Origin: Aphodosoma sp045600865
GTDB lineage: Bacteria > Bacteroidota > Bacteroidia > Bacteroidales > Paludibacteraceae
Direction: 5' to 3'
Assembly (NCBI GenBank): GCA_045600865.1
Contig: JAZRYS010000261.1
Coordinates: 1 to 64,000 of the forward strand
Length of the DNA: 64,000 nucleotides
Made by a program: the position numbers and the translations under genes. The notes beneath the pieces were generated by a model. It had not been told where the DNA came from and ran no database searches. It saw nothing but the letters and a program-made list of their open reading frames with translations. Position 1 is the first letter of the stretch; each line of letters opens with the position of its first letter. Below, one piece after another: positions 49,688 to 59,319 of the stretch.

Positions 49688-52600
49688 ATGAAAAAAGTTC
49701 TACTCACAACAATGCTGATGGTGCTTTGCCGCATAGCATACGCTGCCGTAGTAATTCCTAATTATCAAAATGTTGCCTTGTCATACGAGTTGGACGACAA
49801 GGACAATTATGCGACCTTGGTAGCATCAACCTCCGACCCTTACACAGGCGTGATTGACATTCCCGAAAGCGTGGAATACAACGGTGTGACCTACCCCGTC
49901 AAGGCTATTGGCGCCAAGGCATTCTACAAATGCAAGGGTTTGACGTCTGTAACCATACCAAAAACCATCACCAGAATAGGTGGCCATGCCTTCAAAGACT
50001 GTTCAGGTCTGAAAACCGTAAACTATAATGCCACCAACTGCGTGACGGCAGCTACAGTGCAGGGAAAATCAATTCTGCCCGCATTTGAGGACTGCCAGTC
50101 GATCACGACGCTCAACCTTTCGGCAGACGTTGTATCAATACCCGAATACATTTTCTGGGGCTGCTCAGGCATCAACGAGATAACCATCCCTGAGCATGTC
50201 ACTTCAATCGGAGGACGTGCCTTTGCCGACTGTTCTCAGCTCACTGTCGTACATTTCGATGCAAGAGAGTGTGAGACAATGGGTTCAAATGCAGGACCAG
50301 CCTTCCAGGGCACACAGATATCAAACGTGATTTTTGGTCCATACGTGACTAAGATTCCTGACCATGCTTTTCAGGGTTGCAACACTCTCACCGCAATAAC
50401 CATTCCTGAAGACATTGTCTCTATAGGTGCAGCAGCCTTCTACGACTGCAAAAACCTCACCACTGTCAATTTCAACGCAACAGACTGCCAGACATCGCAT
50501 AAGGCACAAGGAAAATCTGTCATTACAGCCTTCAACAATCCGAACATCACCACTGTCAATTTCGGACCAAAAGTGCACAACATACCAAACTACCTTTTCT
50601 ACGGCTGTGCAGGAATAACAGACATACAGTTGTCACCTTCGACAGAAACAATCGGTGAATGTGCATTCCTCAACTGCTCATCAATAAGCCAGGTAGTCAT
50701 TCCTGAGACTGTAACAGCCATAGGCGGACGTGCTTTCGGAGGATGTAATTCACTCTCCACAATCTATTTCAACGCCATCAACTGCGTCAACGTCACCACA
50801 TACGAAAAGAACGTTCCTATCCCTGCATTCGAAGGTTCTGCCATAACCACAGTATATTTCGGCAACAAAGTAAAGAACATACCCGACAATGCCTTTGCAA
50901 ACTGCAAGAACCTGCACAACATTTCCATTCCTGCCACAGTCAAACAGATAGGGTTCAAGGCATTCTATAACTGCACGTCACTCCCTTCGGTAACAATTCC
51001 TGCCGAAGTGACTTCTATCGGAGGACTGGCATTTGCAGGCTGCGACAACCTCACGACTTTGCATTTCAGAGCAAAACGCTGCACTGGCGTAACAAAGGTT
51101 GAAAATGGCGTCACCCTGTCAGCTTTTCAGAATTGCGGATCTATCAAGACTGTCTCTATTGGCGATTCTGTAGAGGTCTTGCCAGAATATATGTTCCAAG
51201 GCTGTTCCGGTATCACCAAGATAAACATACCAAAGAACGTCAAAAAGATAGGCAAGCACATCTTCGATGGCTGCCAGTCGCTTGAACACATAGATTATAA
51301 TGCTGAAAGAGCCGAGATTTTCACTGATCCAGCAGAGAGACGCTCAATATTCACACTGCCGTCGCTTGTCAGCGTCAACTTAGGTCCAGACGTGAAAGAG
51401 ATTCCTGCATACGCATTCTCAGGCTGCAACCGCCTTTCGGCTGTAAACATTCCTGCCAAGACAGAAGTGATTGGCAAGTTTGCTTTTCAGGGATGTGCAG
51501 GTCTCAAGAAAATCGTCATTCCAGAAAATGTGAAGAATATCGGTGGTGGCGCATTCATGGGTTGTGCATCACTGACTGACATTCAGTTCAATGCAGCCAA
51601 CTGCATAAACATGAAGACAATTGAAAAAGGAGTCACCATAGGTGCTTTCCAGAACACTCCAGCTACTACAATCACTATAGGGTCAAAGGTTGAGCAGATT
51701 CCAGACTTTGCCTTCTATGGCTGCACTATGACCAACAAAATCAACTGGGGTAAGAATGTAAAGAAGATAGGAAGCATGGCTTTTGCTCATGTGAACATGA
51801 TACTCCATCTCACAATCCCAGAACAGATTACATCAATCGGTGGTGGCGCATTTGCAGATTGCGAGAACCTCACCACTGTTGAATTTGATGCCATAAACTG
51901 CATGGCTTCATTCTCGTTAGGCACAGACACTACAATCTATCCATTCGGAGGAAAGAACAAGATAAACGACATCACATTCGGCAAGAAGGTGCAACGCATT
52001 CCTGAAGGTCTCTTTTACGGCTGTCAGCAAGTAAAACTGATTGAGGTGACAGAAAAAGTAACTTCTATCGGGGGACTTGCGTTTGCCAACTGTCCAATGC
52101 TCAAGAATGTCTATTTCAACGCACACGAATGTCAGACAGCATCTACAGAGATAAATGGCGTTGTCCACGGCCCATTCGAGGGTTGCGATGCTCTTGTCAG
52201 CGTAACATTCGAGGACAAGGTGACCATCATTCCGCCATACGTTTTCAAAGACTGCAAAGGCTTGCAGAGAGCCTCGATTGGCGAAGACAGCAAATGCAAG
52301 ATGATAGGCGGACACGCATTCGAGAATTGCGAAATGCTTGCAAACATCCGTATTTCAGAGTATATCGACATCATTGGCGAGTACGCATTCTACAACACTG
52401 CATTGAAGAAGTTCTCTGTTCACAGCTTCATGAAAGAGATAGGTGTAGGTGCTCTAGGAGCTTGCAAGATGTTGGGCAACGTCACTTGCAAGAAAGACAA
52501 TGATGATTTTGTCCTGACAAAAGAGGGCATTCTCTACACAAAAGATATGAGCAGGGTCATTGTTGCCATTCCATCAAGGGTACCTGCAGACCTCACCATC

Positions 52601-52954
52601 GAGAATGGCTGTACTACAATAGACGACGGAGCGTTCAAGTACTGCACGAGACTGACCAAAGTCACACTGCCGGCAACAATAGACTATATCGGAAAGGAGG
52701 CATTCTACAACTGCACAGCACTGAAGAGCTTCTTTATGCCTGTACCCGCAATGCCAAACTCTCCAGGGGCAATCTTCGATGAAACTGTCAAGAAGAATGC
52801 TGAACTCAAGGTTGGTCCAGGCACAGTGACCCAGTATCTCAAGCACGAATACTGGAAAGGTTTCAAGAATACAGGCGAGACCTTTGCACCGGAATACGAG
52901 ATACATTACGAGTACGAGGCAGAAGAGCCTTCAAAGAAAGGAAAGAAAAAATGA
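49688..52954 (+). CDS. Large BspA-type leucine-rich repeat protein
   Basis: 1,088 residues. A signal peptide (1-19) is followed by about 18-20 LRR_5/BspA repeats in pairs. The cores are IPxxVTSIGGxAFAxCxxLTTV and NFGxKVxxIPxYxFxGC, often joined by an FNAxNC segment. Unlike the other surface proteins here it has no type IX tail and ends in a basic PSKKGKKK, so its final location is uncertain. It is the first gene of a six-gene operon and overlaps folA by 4 nt, an unexpected partner. Confidence 0.88.
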   Translation: MKKVLLTTMLMVLCRIAYAAVVIPNYQNVALSYELDDKDNYATLVASTSDPYTGVIDIPESVEYNGVTYPVKAIGAKAFYKCKGLTSVTIPKTITRIGGHAFKDCSGLKTVNYNATNCVTAATVQGKSILPAFEDCQSITTLNLSADVVSIPEYIFWGCSGINEITIPEHVTSIGGRAFADCSQLTVVHFDARECETMGSNAGPAFQGTQISNVIFGPYVTKIPDHAFQGCNTLTAITIPEDIVSIGAAAFYDCKNLTTVNFNATDCQTSHKAQGKSVITAFNNPNITTVNFGPKVHNIPNYLFYGCAGITDIQLSPSTETIGECAFLNCSSISQVVIPETVTAIGGRAFGGCNSLSTIYFNAINCVNVTTYEKNVPIPAFEGSAITTVYFGNKVKNIPDNAFANCKNLHNISIPATVKQIGFKAFYNCTSLPSVTIPAEVTSIGGLAFAGCDNLTTLHFRAKRCTGVTKVENGVTLSAFQNCGSIKTVSIGDSVEVLPEYMFQGCSGITKINIPKNVKKIGKHIFDGCQSLEHIDYNAERAEIFTDPAERRSIFTLPSLVSVNLGPDVKEIPAYAFSGCNRLSAVNIPAKTEVIGKFAFQGCAGLKKIVIPENVKNIGGGAFMGCASLTDIQFNAANCINMKTIEKGVTIGAFQNTPATTITIGSKVEQIPDFAFYGCTMTNKINWGKNVKKIGSMAFAHVNMILHLTIPEQITSIGGGAFADCENLTTVEFDAINCMASFSLGTDTTIYPFGGKNKINDITFGKKVQRIPEGLFYGCQQVKLIEVTEKVTSIGGLAFANCPMLKNVYFNAHECQTASTEINGVVHGPFEGCDALVSVTFEDKVTIIPPYVFKDCKGLQRASIGEDSKCKMIGGHAFENCEMLANIRISEYIDIIGEYAFYNTALKKFSVHSFMKEIGVGALGACKMLGNVTCKKDNDDFVLTKEGILYTKDMSRVIVAIPSRVPADLTIENGCTTIDDGAFKYCTRLTKVTLPATIDYIGKEAFYNCTALKSFFMPVPAMPNSPGAIFDETVKKNAELKVGPGTVTQYLKHEYWKGFKNTGETFAPEYEIHYEYEAEEPSKKGKKK

Positions 52955-53433
52955 TTTCAATAATCGTTGCTATAGACAGCAAAGGTGCCATAGGGCGTTG
53001 TAACGACATCCCGTGGCACCTTTCTGACGACTTGAAGAGATTCAAGTCTATCACCATGGGACACACTGTAATCATGGGCAAAAACACATGGGACTCTCTG
53101 CCATTCAAACCTCTGAAAGGCCGCAGGAACATTGTTGTTTCAACAACTATGTCTGCAACAGAGGGCTGCGAAGTGGTACGTTCCATCGAGCAGGCCTGCC
53201 AATTGGTTAAACCTGACGAACAGGTGTTCATCATCGGTGGCGCACGCATTTACGAGCAGTCCATCGGCAAGGCAGACCAGCTGATAGTCACACACGTTGA
53301 CCTGACGGTTGATGATGCTGACAGGTTTTTCCCAAAGATAGGCAAAGAGTGGAGAGCCGAGGAGAAATCAGAAAGGCTACATGACGAGGCATCTGGGTTG
53401 GATTACCAATACGTGACATACACTAAAGAATGA
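52951..53433 (+). CDS. folA: Dihydrofolate reductase
   Basis: 160 residues: MISIIVAIDSKGAIGRCNDI, then PWHLSDDLKRFK (substrate and NADPH contacts), GRRNIVVST and FIIGGARIYEQ. It makes tetrahydrofolate. ATGA overlaps link it to the BspA gene before it and the small membrane protein after it. thyA is not in the window. Confidence 0.96.
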   Translation: MISIIVAIDSKGAIGRCNDIPWHLSDDLKRFKSITMGHTVIMGKNTWDSLPFKPLKGRRNIVVSTTMSATEGCEVVRSIEQACQLVKPDEQVFIIGGARIYEQSIGKADQLIVTHVDLTVDDADRFFPKIGKEWRAEEKSERLHDEASGLDYQYVTYTKE

Positions 53434-53903
53434 GTTTCAAAGAGATATTACACCATCTAAAGTTCAGGTACAACGTTGTCTTCATAAACGAAGACACGCT
53501 GACAGAGAAGGTCAATTTCCATCTCTCGTGGCTTACGCTCATAATCGTCACAGGATTGCTGATTCTCGTCTCTTTCATTCTCATATCATGTCTCATATTG
53601 CTCACTCCGTTGAAGCACTACTTGCCAGGGGTGGCTGACATAGGTGTCAGAGAAGAGGTGATACAGCAGGCTGCACAGATTGACTCATTGTCAAATTTGG
53701 TAGAACACAACGAGCGGCAGCTCTATTACATAAAGTGTGTCATAGCAGGAGAAGTTCCGGTAGATTCCATGGATTTCGAGAAGATATTTGCTGAAAGCAG
53801 TGATACCACAGTAACGTTCAACAGCAATGCCATCGACCTCTCCCCTACTGCACGAGAGAAAGATTTTCTTGAAAAATACAGTCAACCCGAAAAAGAAGAA
53901 TGA
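53430..53903 (+). CDS. Single-pass membrane protein with coiled coil
   Basis: 157 residues. A basic cytosolic start (KEILHHLKFRYNVVFINED) is followed by one membrane helix (about 34-58), a periplasmic coiled-coil-like part (about 75-100) and an acidic end. It resembles the membrane-anchored N-terminus of Bacteroidota M23 (LytM) peptidases without the peptidase domain. That comparison is from memory and uncertain. It overlaps folA and dxr by 4 nt each. Confidence 0.7.
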   Translation: MSFKEILHHLKFRYNVVFINEDTLTEKVNFHLSWLTLIIVTGLLILVSFILISCLILLTPLKHYLPGVADIGVREEVIQQAAQIDSLSNLVEHNERQLYYIKCVIAGEVPVDSMDFEKIFAESSDTTVTFNSNAIDLSPTAREKDFLEKYSQPEKEE

Positions 53904-55045
53904 AGACAATCACCATATTAGGTTCAACAGGTTCGATAGGCGCACAGACACTTGACGTAGTACGCTGGCATCCAGATATGTTCAGCGTTTATGCCATAGT
54001 AGCCAACAACAGTGCCGACAAACTGATAGAGCAGGCACGGGAATTTCAGCCAGAAGTTGTAGTAATCAACAACACAGAGCACTACACCAAAATAAAAGAA
54101 GCCTTGAACGACCTGCCAATAAAGGTCTTCGCAGGAGAAGATGCCGTCAATCAGGTAGCAGCTATGCAATGTGTTGACATTGTCGTCACAGCAATGGTTG
54201 GCTATGCAGGCTTGGCTTCTACTATGGCTGCTATCAAAGCAGGCCGTCGCATAGCACTGGCCAACAAAGAGACACTTGTTGTGGCAGGCGAACTGATAAC
54301 GCACATGGTGCATGAGTATCATGCCGAAATAGTACCCGTTGATTCCGAGCATGGGGCAATATTCCAGTGTCTTGTCGGCGAAAGAGAAAAGGAGGTTGAC
54401 AAACTGATAATAACAGCCTCCGGTGGACCTTTCCGCCAGATGGGCATTGACCAGTTACGACACGTCAAGGCATCTGATGCACTCAAACATCCTACATGGC
54501 AGATGGGTGCAAAGATAACCATAGACTCCGCCTCGCTGATGAACAAGGGCTTTGAGGTGATGGAGGCTCGCTGGCTCTTTGGAATGACAGACGAACATAT
54601 TGACGTGGTTGTTCATCCACAGTCCATCGTACACTCGATGGTACAGTTCGTTGATGGGTCAATCAAGGCGCAATTGGGTATGCCAGACATGCGGCTGCCT
54701 ATACAATATGCACTTGCATATCCAGACAGGATAGAGTCGCAGATAGAACGCATGGATTTTGCAAAAATCTCTACTTTGACATTCGAGAACCCAGACATGG
54801 AGCGTTTTCCTAATCTAAGGTTAGCATTCGAAGCACTGCACAAAGGCGGCAACGCACCATGCGTACTCAATGCTGCAAACGAAGTTGTCGTGGCAGCATT
54901 CCTGAAAGACAGAATCTCTTTCACCGGAATGTCAGAAGTTATCGAGAAAGTGCTCAGCCAGACATCTTTCATCAAAAGCCCGACATACGAGCAATTAGTA
55001 GAAACAGACAAAACAGCAAGAGCATTAACTCTCTCTTTATTTTAG
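53900..55045 (+). CDS. dxr: 1-deoxy-D-xylulose-5-phosphate reductoisomerase
   Basis: 381 residues. The NADPH motif is GSTGSIGAQT (7-16). The metal/substrate motif VDSEHGAIFQ and ASGGPFR are present, with NKGFEVMEARWLFG further on. It converts DXP to MEP, the first committed step of the non-mevalonate isoprenoid pathway. rseP follows by 15 nt, a common Bacteroidota order. Confidence 0.97.
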   Translation: MKTITILGSTGSIGAQTLDVVRWHPDMFSVYAIVANNSADKLIEQAREFQPEVVVINNTEHYTKIKEALNDLPIKVFAGEDAVNQVAAMQCVDIVVTAMVGYAGLASTMAAIKAGRRIALANKETLVVAGELITHMVHEYHAEIVPVDSEHGAIFQCLVGEREKEVDKLIITASGGPFRQMGIDQLRHVKASDALKHPTWQMGAKITIDSASLMNKGFEVMEARWLFGMTDEHIDVVVHPQSIVHSMVQFVDGSIKAQLGMPDMRLPIQYALAYPDRIESQIERMDFAKISTLTFENPDMERFPNLRLAFEALHKGGNAPCVLNAANEVVVAAFLKDRISFTGMSEVIEKVLSQTSFIKSPTYEQLVETDKTARALTLSLF

Positions 55046-55060
55046 TAAGAACAAAAAGCT

Positions 55061-56434
55061 ATGATACAGGCATTAGAAATGATTTTAGCCCTCTCGTTAC
55101 TCGTAATAATCCACGAGTTGGGCCACTTTATGTTCGCCCGCATATTCCATGTGCGCGTGAACAAATTCTACATGTTCTTCAACTGGAAGATATCACTTGT
55201 GCGTTTTCGCAAGGTTGACGGCAAATGGAAAGTCGAATTTTTTGCAAAGAACCTGCCAGAAGACACACCATACGAGGCGACAGAATGGGGAATAGGCTGG
55301 ATACCTCTCGGAGGCTACTGTGCCATTGCAGGCATGGTGGACGAGACTCAGAGTGCAGACCAGTTGCAGGCAGAGCCTCAGCCATGGGAATACCGTTCGC
55401 AGAAAGCATGGAAACGTCTGCTGATAATCTCAGGTGGCGTGATAATGAACTTCATTGGTGCCATTGCAATATATGTGGGATTGCTCTTTGTCAATGGCGA
55501 AGAGTATCTGCCTGTAAAGAACGGCTATCTCGGTTACGACTACTGCCAGACAGCAAAGGACTATGGTTTCAAGGATGGTGACATCATCTTGGCAGTCAAC
55601 GGCGAAAAGTGCGAGACGACAAAGGATGTCACAGAAAAGATTATCATTGAAGGCAAATGCAACATCACAGTATTGCGTGATTCTGCAGAGCAAAGAGTAT
55701 TACTGCCAACCAAGTTTGGCGAGATCTTCATCGACAACAACGAGACAGCCCTCATGCAGTTCCGTTTTCCATTCACGGTTGGAGATATTGTCGAAGGTTC
55801 GCCAGCTGAGAAAGCAGGTCTCGCAAAAGGCGACAGCATAATGATGATAGATTCAACCACCGTTCTGTGTTACACCGACTTTGTAAGATATCTTGAAGAC
55901 AAGAAATCCACTGACGTCAACCTTACAGTTGCAAGAAAGAGCCAGACTCTTGATATTCCTGTCACCACAGATACTGCAGGCAAGATAGGTTTCAGCGTAA
56001 TTCCATCGCTTGGCAAGTTTGATTTTGTCCACATTGATTACAACTTCTTCGAGGCTATTCCTGCAGGGTGTCGCTATGGTTGGGAAACGCTCGTTAACTA
56101 CATCAAGCAGTTCCGTCTTGTCTTCACAAAGGCAGGGGCAAAGTCTGTAGGAGGATTCATAGCAATAGGCAAGATATTCCCTGAATCGTGGAATTGGACA
56201 GCTTTCTGGAGCATAACTGCATTAATATCAGTGATTTTGGCATTCATGAACATACTGCCTATTCCTGTATTGGACGGAGGTTATTTTCTTATGATTCTGA
56301 TTGAGATGCTTACAGGCCGCAAACCTTCCGACAAGGCTATAAACATTGCAATGAATATAGGAATGGTGTTGCTGCTGATGCTGCTGATTTATGCCAACGG
56401 CAATGACATCTTGAAACTGATATTCAAGTATTAA
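55061..56434 (+). CDS. rseP: RIP metalloprotease RseP (site-2 protease)
   Basis: 457 residues. The zinc motif HELGH lies at 18-22 in the first membrane helix and the second metal motif LDGGYF near 400. Two PDZ-like segments lie between (about 150-210 and 225-300, VEGSPAEKAGLAKGD). It cleaves transmembrane substrates such as anti-sigma factors. Located between dxr and the ABC-F gene. Confidence 0.95.
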   Translation: MIQALEMILALSLLVIIHELGHFMFARIFHVRVNKFYMFFNWKISLVRFRKVDGKWKVEFFAKNLPEDTPYEATEWGIGWIPLGGYCAIAGMVDETQSADQLQAEPQPWEYRSQKAWKRLLIISGGVIMNFIGAIAIYVGLLFVNGEEYLPVKNGYLGYDYCQTAKDYGFKDGDIILAVNGEKCETTKDVTEKIIIEGKCNITVLRDSAEQRVLLPTKFGEIFIDNNETALMQFRFPFTVGDIVEGSPAEKAGLAKGDSIMMIDSTTVLCYTDFVRYLEDKKSTDVNLTVARKSQTLDIPVTTDTAGKIGFSVIPSLGKFDFVHIDYNFFEAIPAGCRYGWETLVNYIKQFRLVFTKAGAKSVGGFIAIGKIFPESWNWTAFWSITALISVILAFMNILPIPVLDGGYFLMILIEMLTGRKPSDKAINIAMNIGMVLLLMLLIYANGNDILKLIFKY

Positions 56435-56439
56435 GAGCT

Positions 56440-58230
56440 GTGCTTCTGCAGGTCGAGAACATATCAAAATCGTTTGGCGACAAACTGCTGTTCGAGAATA
56501 TCTCGTTCTCTATTGATAGTGGCGAGAGATATGCGATAGTTGCCCAGAATGGTGTTGGCAAGACTACCCTACTGCGCATAATAACAGGCAACGAGACTGC
56601 AGACACCGGCACAATAACGTTCCAGCGCGACACACGAGTTGCGTTTCTTCCGCAGAATCCCGAGTTTCCTGCAGGGGCAACCATTTCCGAGGCGTGTTTC
56701 CATACCAAGAATGCTGACGTTGACCTTGACCAAGACCAGTATCACGTCAACATAAAACAGATACTCGGCAAACTTGACATTCACGACCTTACGCAACGCA
56801 TAGACCACCTGTCTGGAGGTCAGCAGAAACGCATAGCACTGGCCAACGTGCTTATCTCGCAGCCAGACATACTGATACTCGATGAGCCTACAAACCACCT
56901 TGACCTTGAGATGATTGAGTGGCTTGAGGATATGCTCAAACGTTCCAAGACAGCACTGCTCATAGTAACGCACGACCGCTATTTCCTCGACTCTGTCTGC
57001 ACAGATATCCTTGAGATAGCCGAACAGCAGATATTCCACTACAAAGGCAACTACTCCTATTATCTTGAAAAACGTGACGAACGCATAGCAAACTTCAACG
57101 CTGTAACAGAACGTATGCGCAACCTTTACCGCAAGGAGTTAGACTGGATGCGCCGTATGCCACAGGCAAGAGGTCACAAGGCACGCTATCGCATTGAGGC
57201 CTTTGATGCTCTCGACAAGCGTGCGCACCAGAACATCGTTGAGGAGAACGTCAAAATAGGAGTGAAATCCGCCTACATTGGTTCAAAGATTTTCGAGGCG
57301 CAATATATTTCCAAAGCCTTTGGCAACAGAGTGTTGCTCAAGGATTTCTACTATAACTTCTCGCGCTACGAAAAGTTAGGTATAATAGGTCCTAACGGCA
57401 CAGGCAAGTCAACATTCGTCAAGATGCTTGTTGGCGAAGAGATGCCCGACAGTGGACGTTTCGACATTGGCGAGACAGTAAGGTTTGCCTATTACTCTCA
57501 GCAGGGCATACAGTTCAACGAGGGGCAGAAGGTCATAGATGCAATACGAAACGTAGCAGAGGTGATAGACCTCGGAGGAGGAAAGAAACTCACGTCAGCA
57601 CAGATGCTTAACCTGTTTCTCTTTCCTCACGAGAAACAATATGATTACATCGAGAAACTCTCAGGTGGCGAGCGTCGCAGGCTTAACCTCTGCATGACGC
57701 TTATGAGACAGCCAAACTTCTTGGTTCTTGATGAGCCTACCAATGATTTGGATATTGCAACACTCAACATACTTGAGGAATACCTCGTTGAGTTCAAAGG
57801 CTGCGTGATAGTCGTCTCGCACGACCGCTATTTCATGGATCGCATTGTTGACCACCTCTTGGTGTTCCATGGCGAAGGAAAGATACAGGATTTCCCTGGC
57901 AACTATACTGATTATCGCATGGCAAGAAAAGAAGCCACGTCAGAGGCTTCTAAAGAGCCTAGAGAGTCTAGAAATTCTAGAGAATATAGAGAATCTAGAT
58001 CTCTAGAAAATAAACCCAAGAAACTCTCTTTCAAAGACCAGCGTGAGCATGACATGCTCGAACAGCAGATAGGAGAACTTGAAAAAAGAAAGTCTGATTT
58101 GGAAAATCAGTTGGCAAACCCTGCCACTGGAATGGATTTGAACGAAATTATTACCGAATACGACAAGGTGAAATCCGACCTTGACGAAGCGGAAATGAGG
58201 TGGTTAGAACTGGAGGAAAAACTAAGTTAA
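56440..58230 (+). CDS. ABC-F family ATPase (Uup-like), GTG start
   Basis: 596 residues with two ABC domains and no membrane segment. First: Walker A AQNGVGKTT, signature LSGGQQKRIAL, Walker B LILDEPTNHLD. Second: GPNGTGKST, LSGGERRRL, LVLDEPTNDLD. A linker near 505-530 has RESRNSREYRESRS, then a C-terminal coiled coil (about 535-596) as in Uup. ABC-F proteins act on ribosomes or, for Uup, also on branched DNA. The start is GTG at 56440, 5 nt after rseP; no nearby ATG exists. Confidence 0.93.
   Translation: MLLQVENISKSFGDKLLFENISFSIDSGERYAIVAQNGVGKTTLLRIITGNETADTGTITFQRDTRVAFLPQNPEFPAGATISEACFHTKNADVDLDQDQYHVNIKQILGKLDIHDLTQRIDHLSGGQQKRIALANVLISQPDILILDEPTNHLDLEMIEWLEDMLKRSKTALLIVTHDRYFLDSVCTDILEIAEQQIFHYKGNYSYYLEKRDERIANFNAVTERMRNLYRKELDWMRRMPQARGHKARYRIEAFDALDKRAHQNIVEENVKIGVKSAYIGSKIFEAQYISKAFGNRVLLKDFYYNFSRYEKLGIIGPNGTGKSTFVKMLVGEEMPDSGRFDIGETVRFAYYSQQGIQFNEGQKVIDAIRNVAEVIDLGGGKKLTSAQMLNLFLFPHEKQYDYIEKLSGGERRRLNLCMTLMRQPNFLVLDEPTNDLDIATLNILEEYLVEFKGCVIVVSHDRYFMDRIVDHLLVFHGEGKIQDFPGNYTDYRMARKEATSEASKEPRESRNSREYRESRSLENKPKKLSFKDQREHDMLEQQIGELEKRKSDLENQLANPATGMDLNEIITEYDKVKSDLDEAEMRWLELEEKLS
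57959..58006. repeat. CTAG-rich low-complexity linker DNA in the ABC-F gene
   Basis: Five CTAG tetranucleotides fall within 48 nt, in TCTAGA/GAGA-like words, and encode the RES/RNS linker. CTAG is otherwise sparse in these genes. Confidence 0.7.
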
Positions 58231-58270
58231 ATTATTCATGAAAATTTAGTTGTATCTCAGAAAAAACCAC

Positions 58271-58278
58271 TAACTTTG
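58271..58278 (+). promoter_or_regulatory. mdh promoter
   Basis: TAACTTTG, 38 nt before the mdh ATG. It rules out a start at 58281. Confidence 0.7.
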
Positions 58279-58316
58279 CAGTGCAAAAATCACAAACCCT
58301 AAAAAACACAATAATT

Positions 58317-59258
58317 ATGAGTAAAGTAACCGTTGTTGGTGCAGGAAACGTAGGTGCAACCTGTGCTAATGTGTTGGCAGTAAACGAAGTAGCCAACGAA
58401 GTATGTCTCATCGACATCAAACCAGGCGTTGCAGAAGGCAAGGCTATGGATATCATGCAGACAGCCCAGCTGATGGGTTTTGACACTGTTGTCACTGGTA
58501 TCACCAACGACTACAGCAAGACTGCTGATTCTGACGTAGTAATCGTCACTTCAGGTATGCCACGTAAGCCAGGCATGACCCGCGAGGAGCTCATCGGCGT
58601 TAACGCAGGCATCGTAAAGAGCGTTGTTGACAACTGCCTCAAGTTCTCTCCAAATGCCATCTTGGTAATCGTTGCAAACCCAATGGACCCTATGGCATAT
58701 CTCACTTACAAGACTCTCGGTTTGCCACGCAACCGTGTCATCGGCATGGGTGGTGCTCTCGACAGCAGCCGCTTCAAATATTTCCTCTCTCAGGCTATCG
58801 GCTGCAACCAGAACGAGGTTGAAGGTATCGTAATCGGTGGTCACGGCGACACTACAATGATTCCATTGGCACGTTTCGCAACATACAAAGGAATGCCAGT
58901 AAGCAACTTCCTCTCAGCAGAAAAACTCGAAGAAGTTGTAAAGTCAACAATGGTAGGTGGCGCAACCCTCACAGGTCTGCTCGGAACTTCTGCATGGATG
59001 GCTCCAGGTGCTGCTGCTGCTTCTGTTGCTGAGTCTATCGTGAAGAACCAGGGCAAGATGATCACCTGCGCTGCTTATCTCGATGGCGAGTACGGCATGA
59101 AGGACATCACAATCGGTGTTCCTGTAATCCTTGGCAAGAACGGTATCGAGCGTATCGTTGAGTTGCCATTGAACGACGACGAGAAGGCTAAGCTTGCTGC
59201 TTCTGAGGCTGCAGTACGCAAGACCAACTCTGTCCTCAACGACATGAAACTTATCTGA
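58317..59258 (+). CDS. mdh: Malate dehydrogenase
   Basis: 313 residues. The NAD motif is VVGAGNVGAT (about 5-14). Residues MPRKPGMTREEL form the active-site loop (Arg pair), VANPMDPM follows, and the catalytic His is in IGGHGDTTM. It is the LDH-like (MDH type 3) form that interconverts malate and oxaloacetate, part of the fumarate/succinate route of these anaerobes. Monocistronic, with strong terminator. Confidence 0.97.
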   Translation: MSKVTVVGAGNVGATCANVLAVNEVANEVCLIDIKPGVAEGKAMDIMQTAQLMGFDTVVTGITNDYSKTADSDVVIVTSGMPRKPGMTREELIGVNAGIVKSVVDNCLKFSPNAILVIVANPMDPMAYLTYKTLGLPRNRVIGMGGALDSSRFKYFLSQAIGCNQNEVEGIVIGGHGDTTMIPLARFATYKGMPVSNFLSAEKLEEVVKSTMVGGATLTGLLGTSAWMAPGAAAASVAESIVKNQGKMITCAAYLDGEYGMKDITIGVPVILGKNGIERIVELPLNDDEKAKLAASEAAVRKTNSVLNDMKLI

Positions 59259-59271
59259 TTCTATCATTTAG

Positions 59272-59319
59272 ACGCAAACAGGGCTGCCCATTTTATGGAC
59301 AGCCCTGTTTGCGTTTTTT
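59272..59319 (+). terminator. mdh terminator
   Basis: ACGCAAACAGGGCTG pairs with CAGCCCTGTTTGCGT, then TTTTT. Confidence 0.92.

Noticed and set aside
49688..52954. Type IX secretion tail on the 1,088-residue BspA protein
   Set aside because: The C-terminus ends in a basic Lys-rich stretch without the tail strands seen in the other surface proteins.
58281..58316. mdh starting 12 codons upstream at GTG
   Set aside because: It lies only 3 nt after the -7 element, where no transcript would yet exist.
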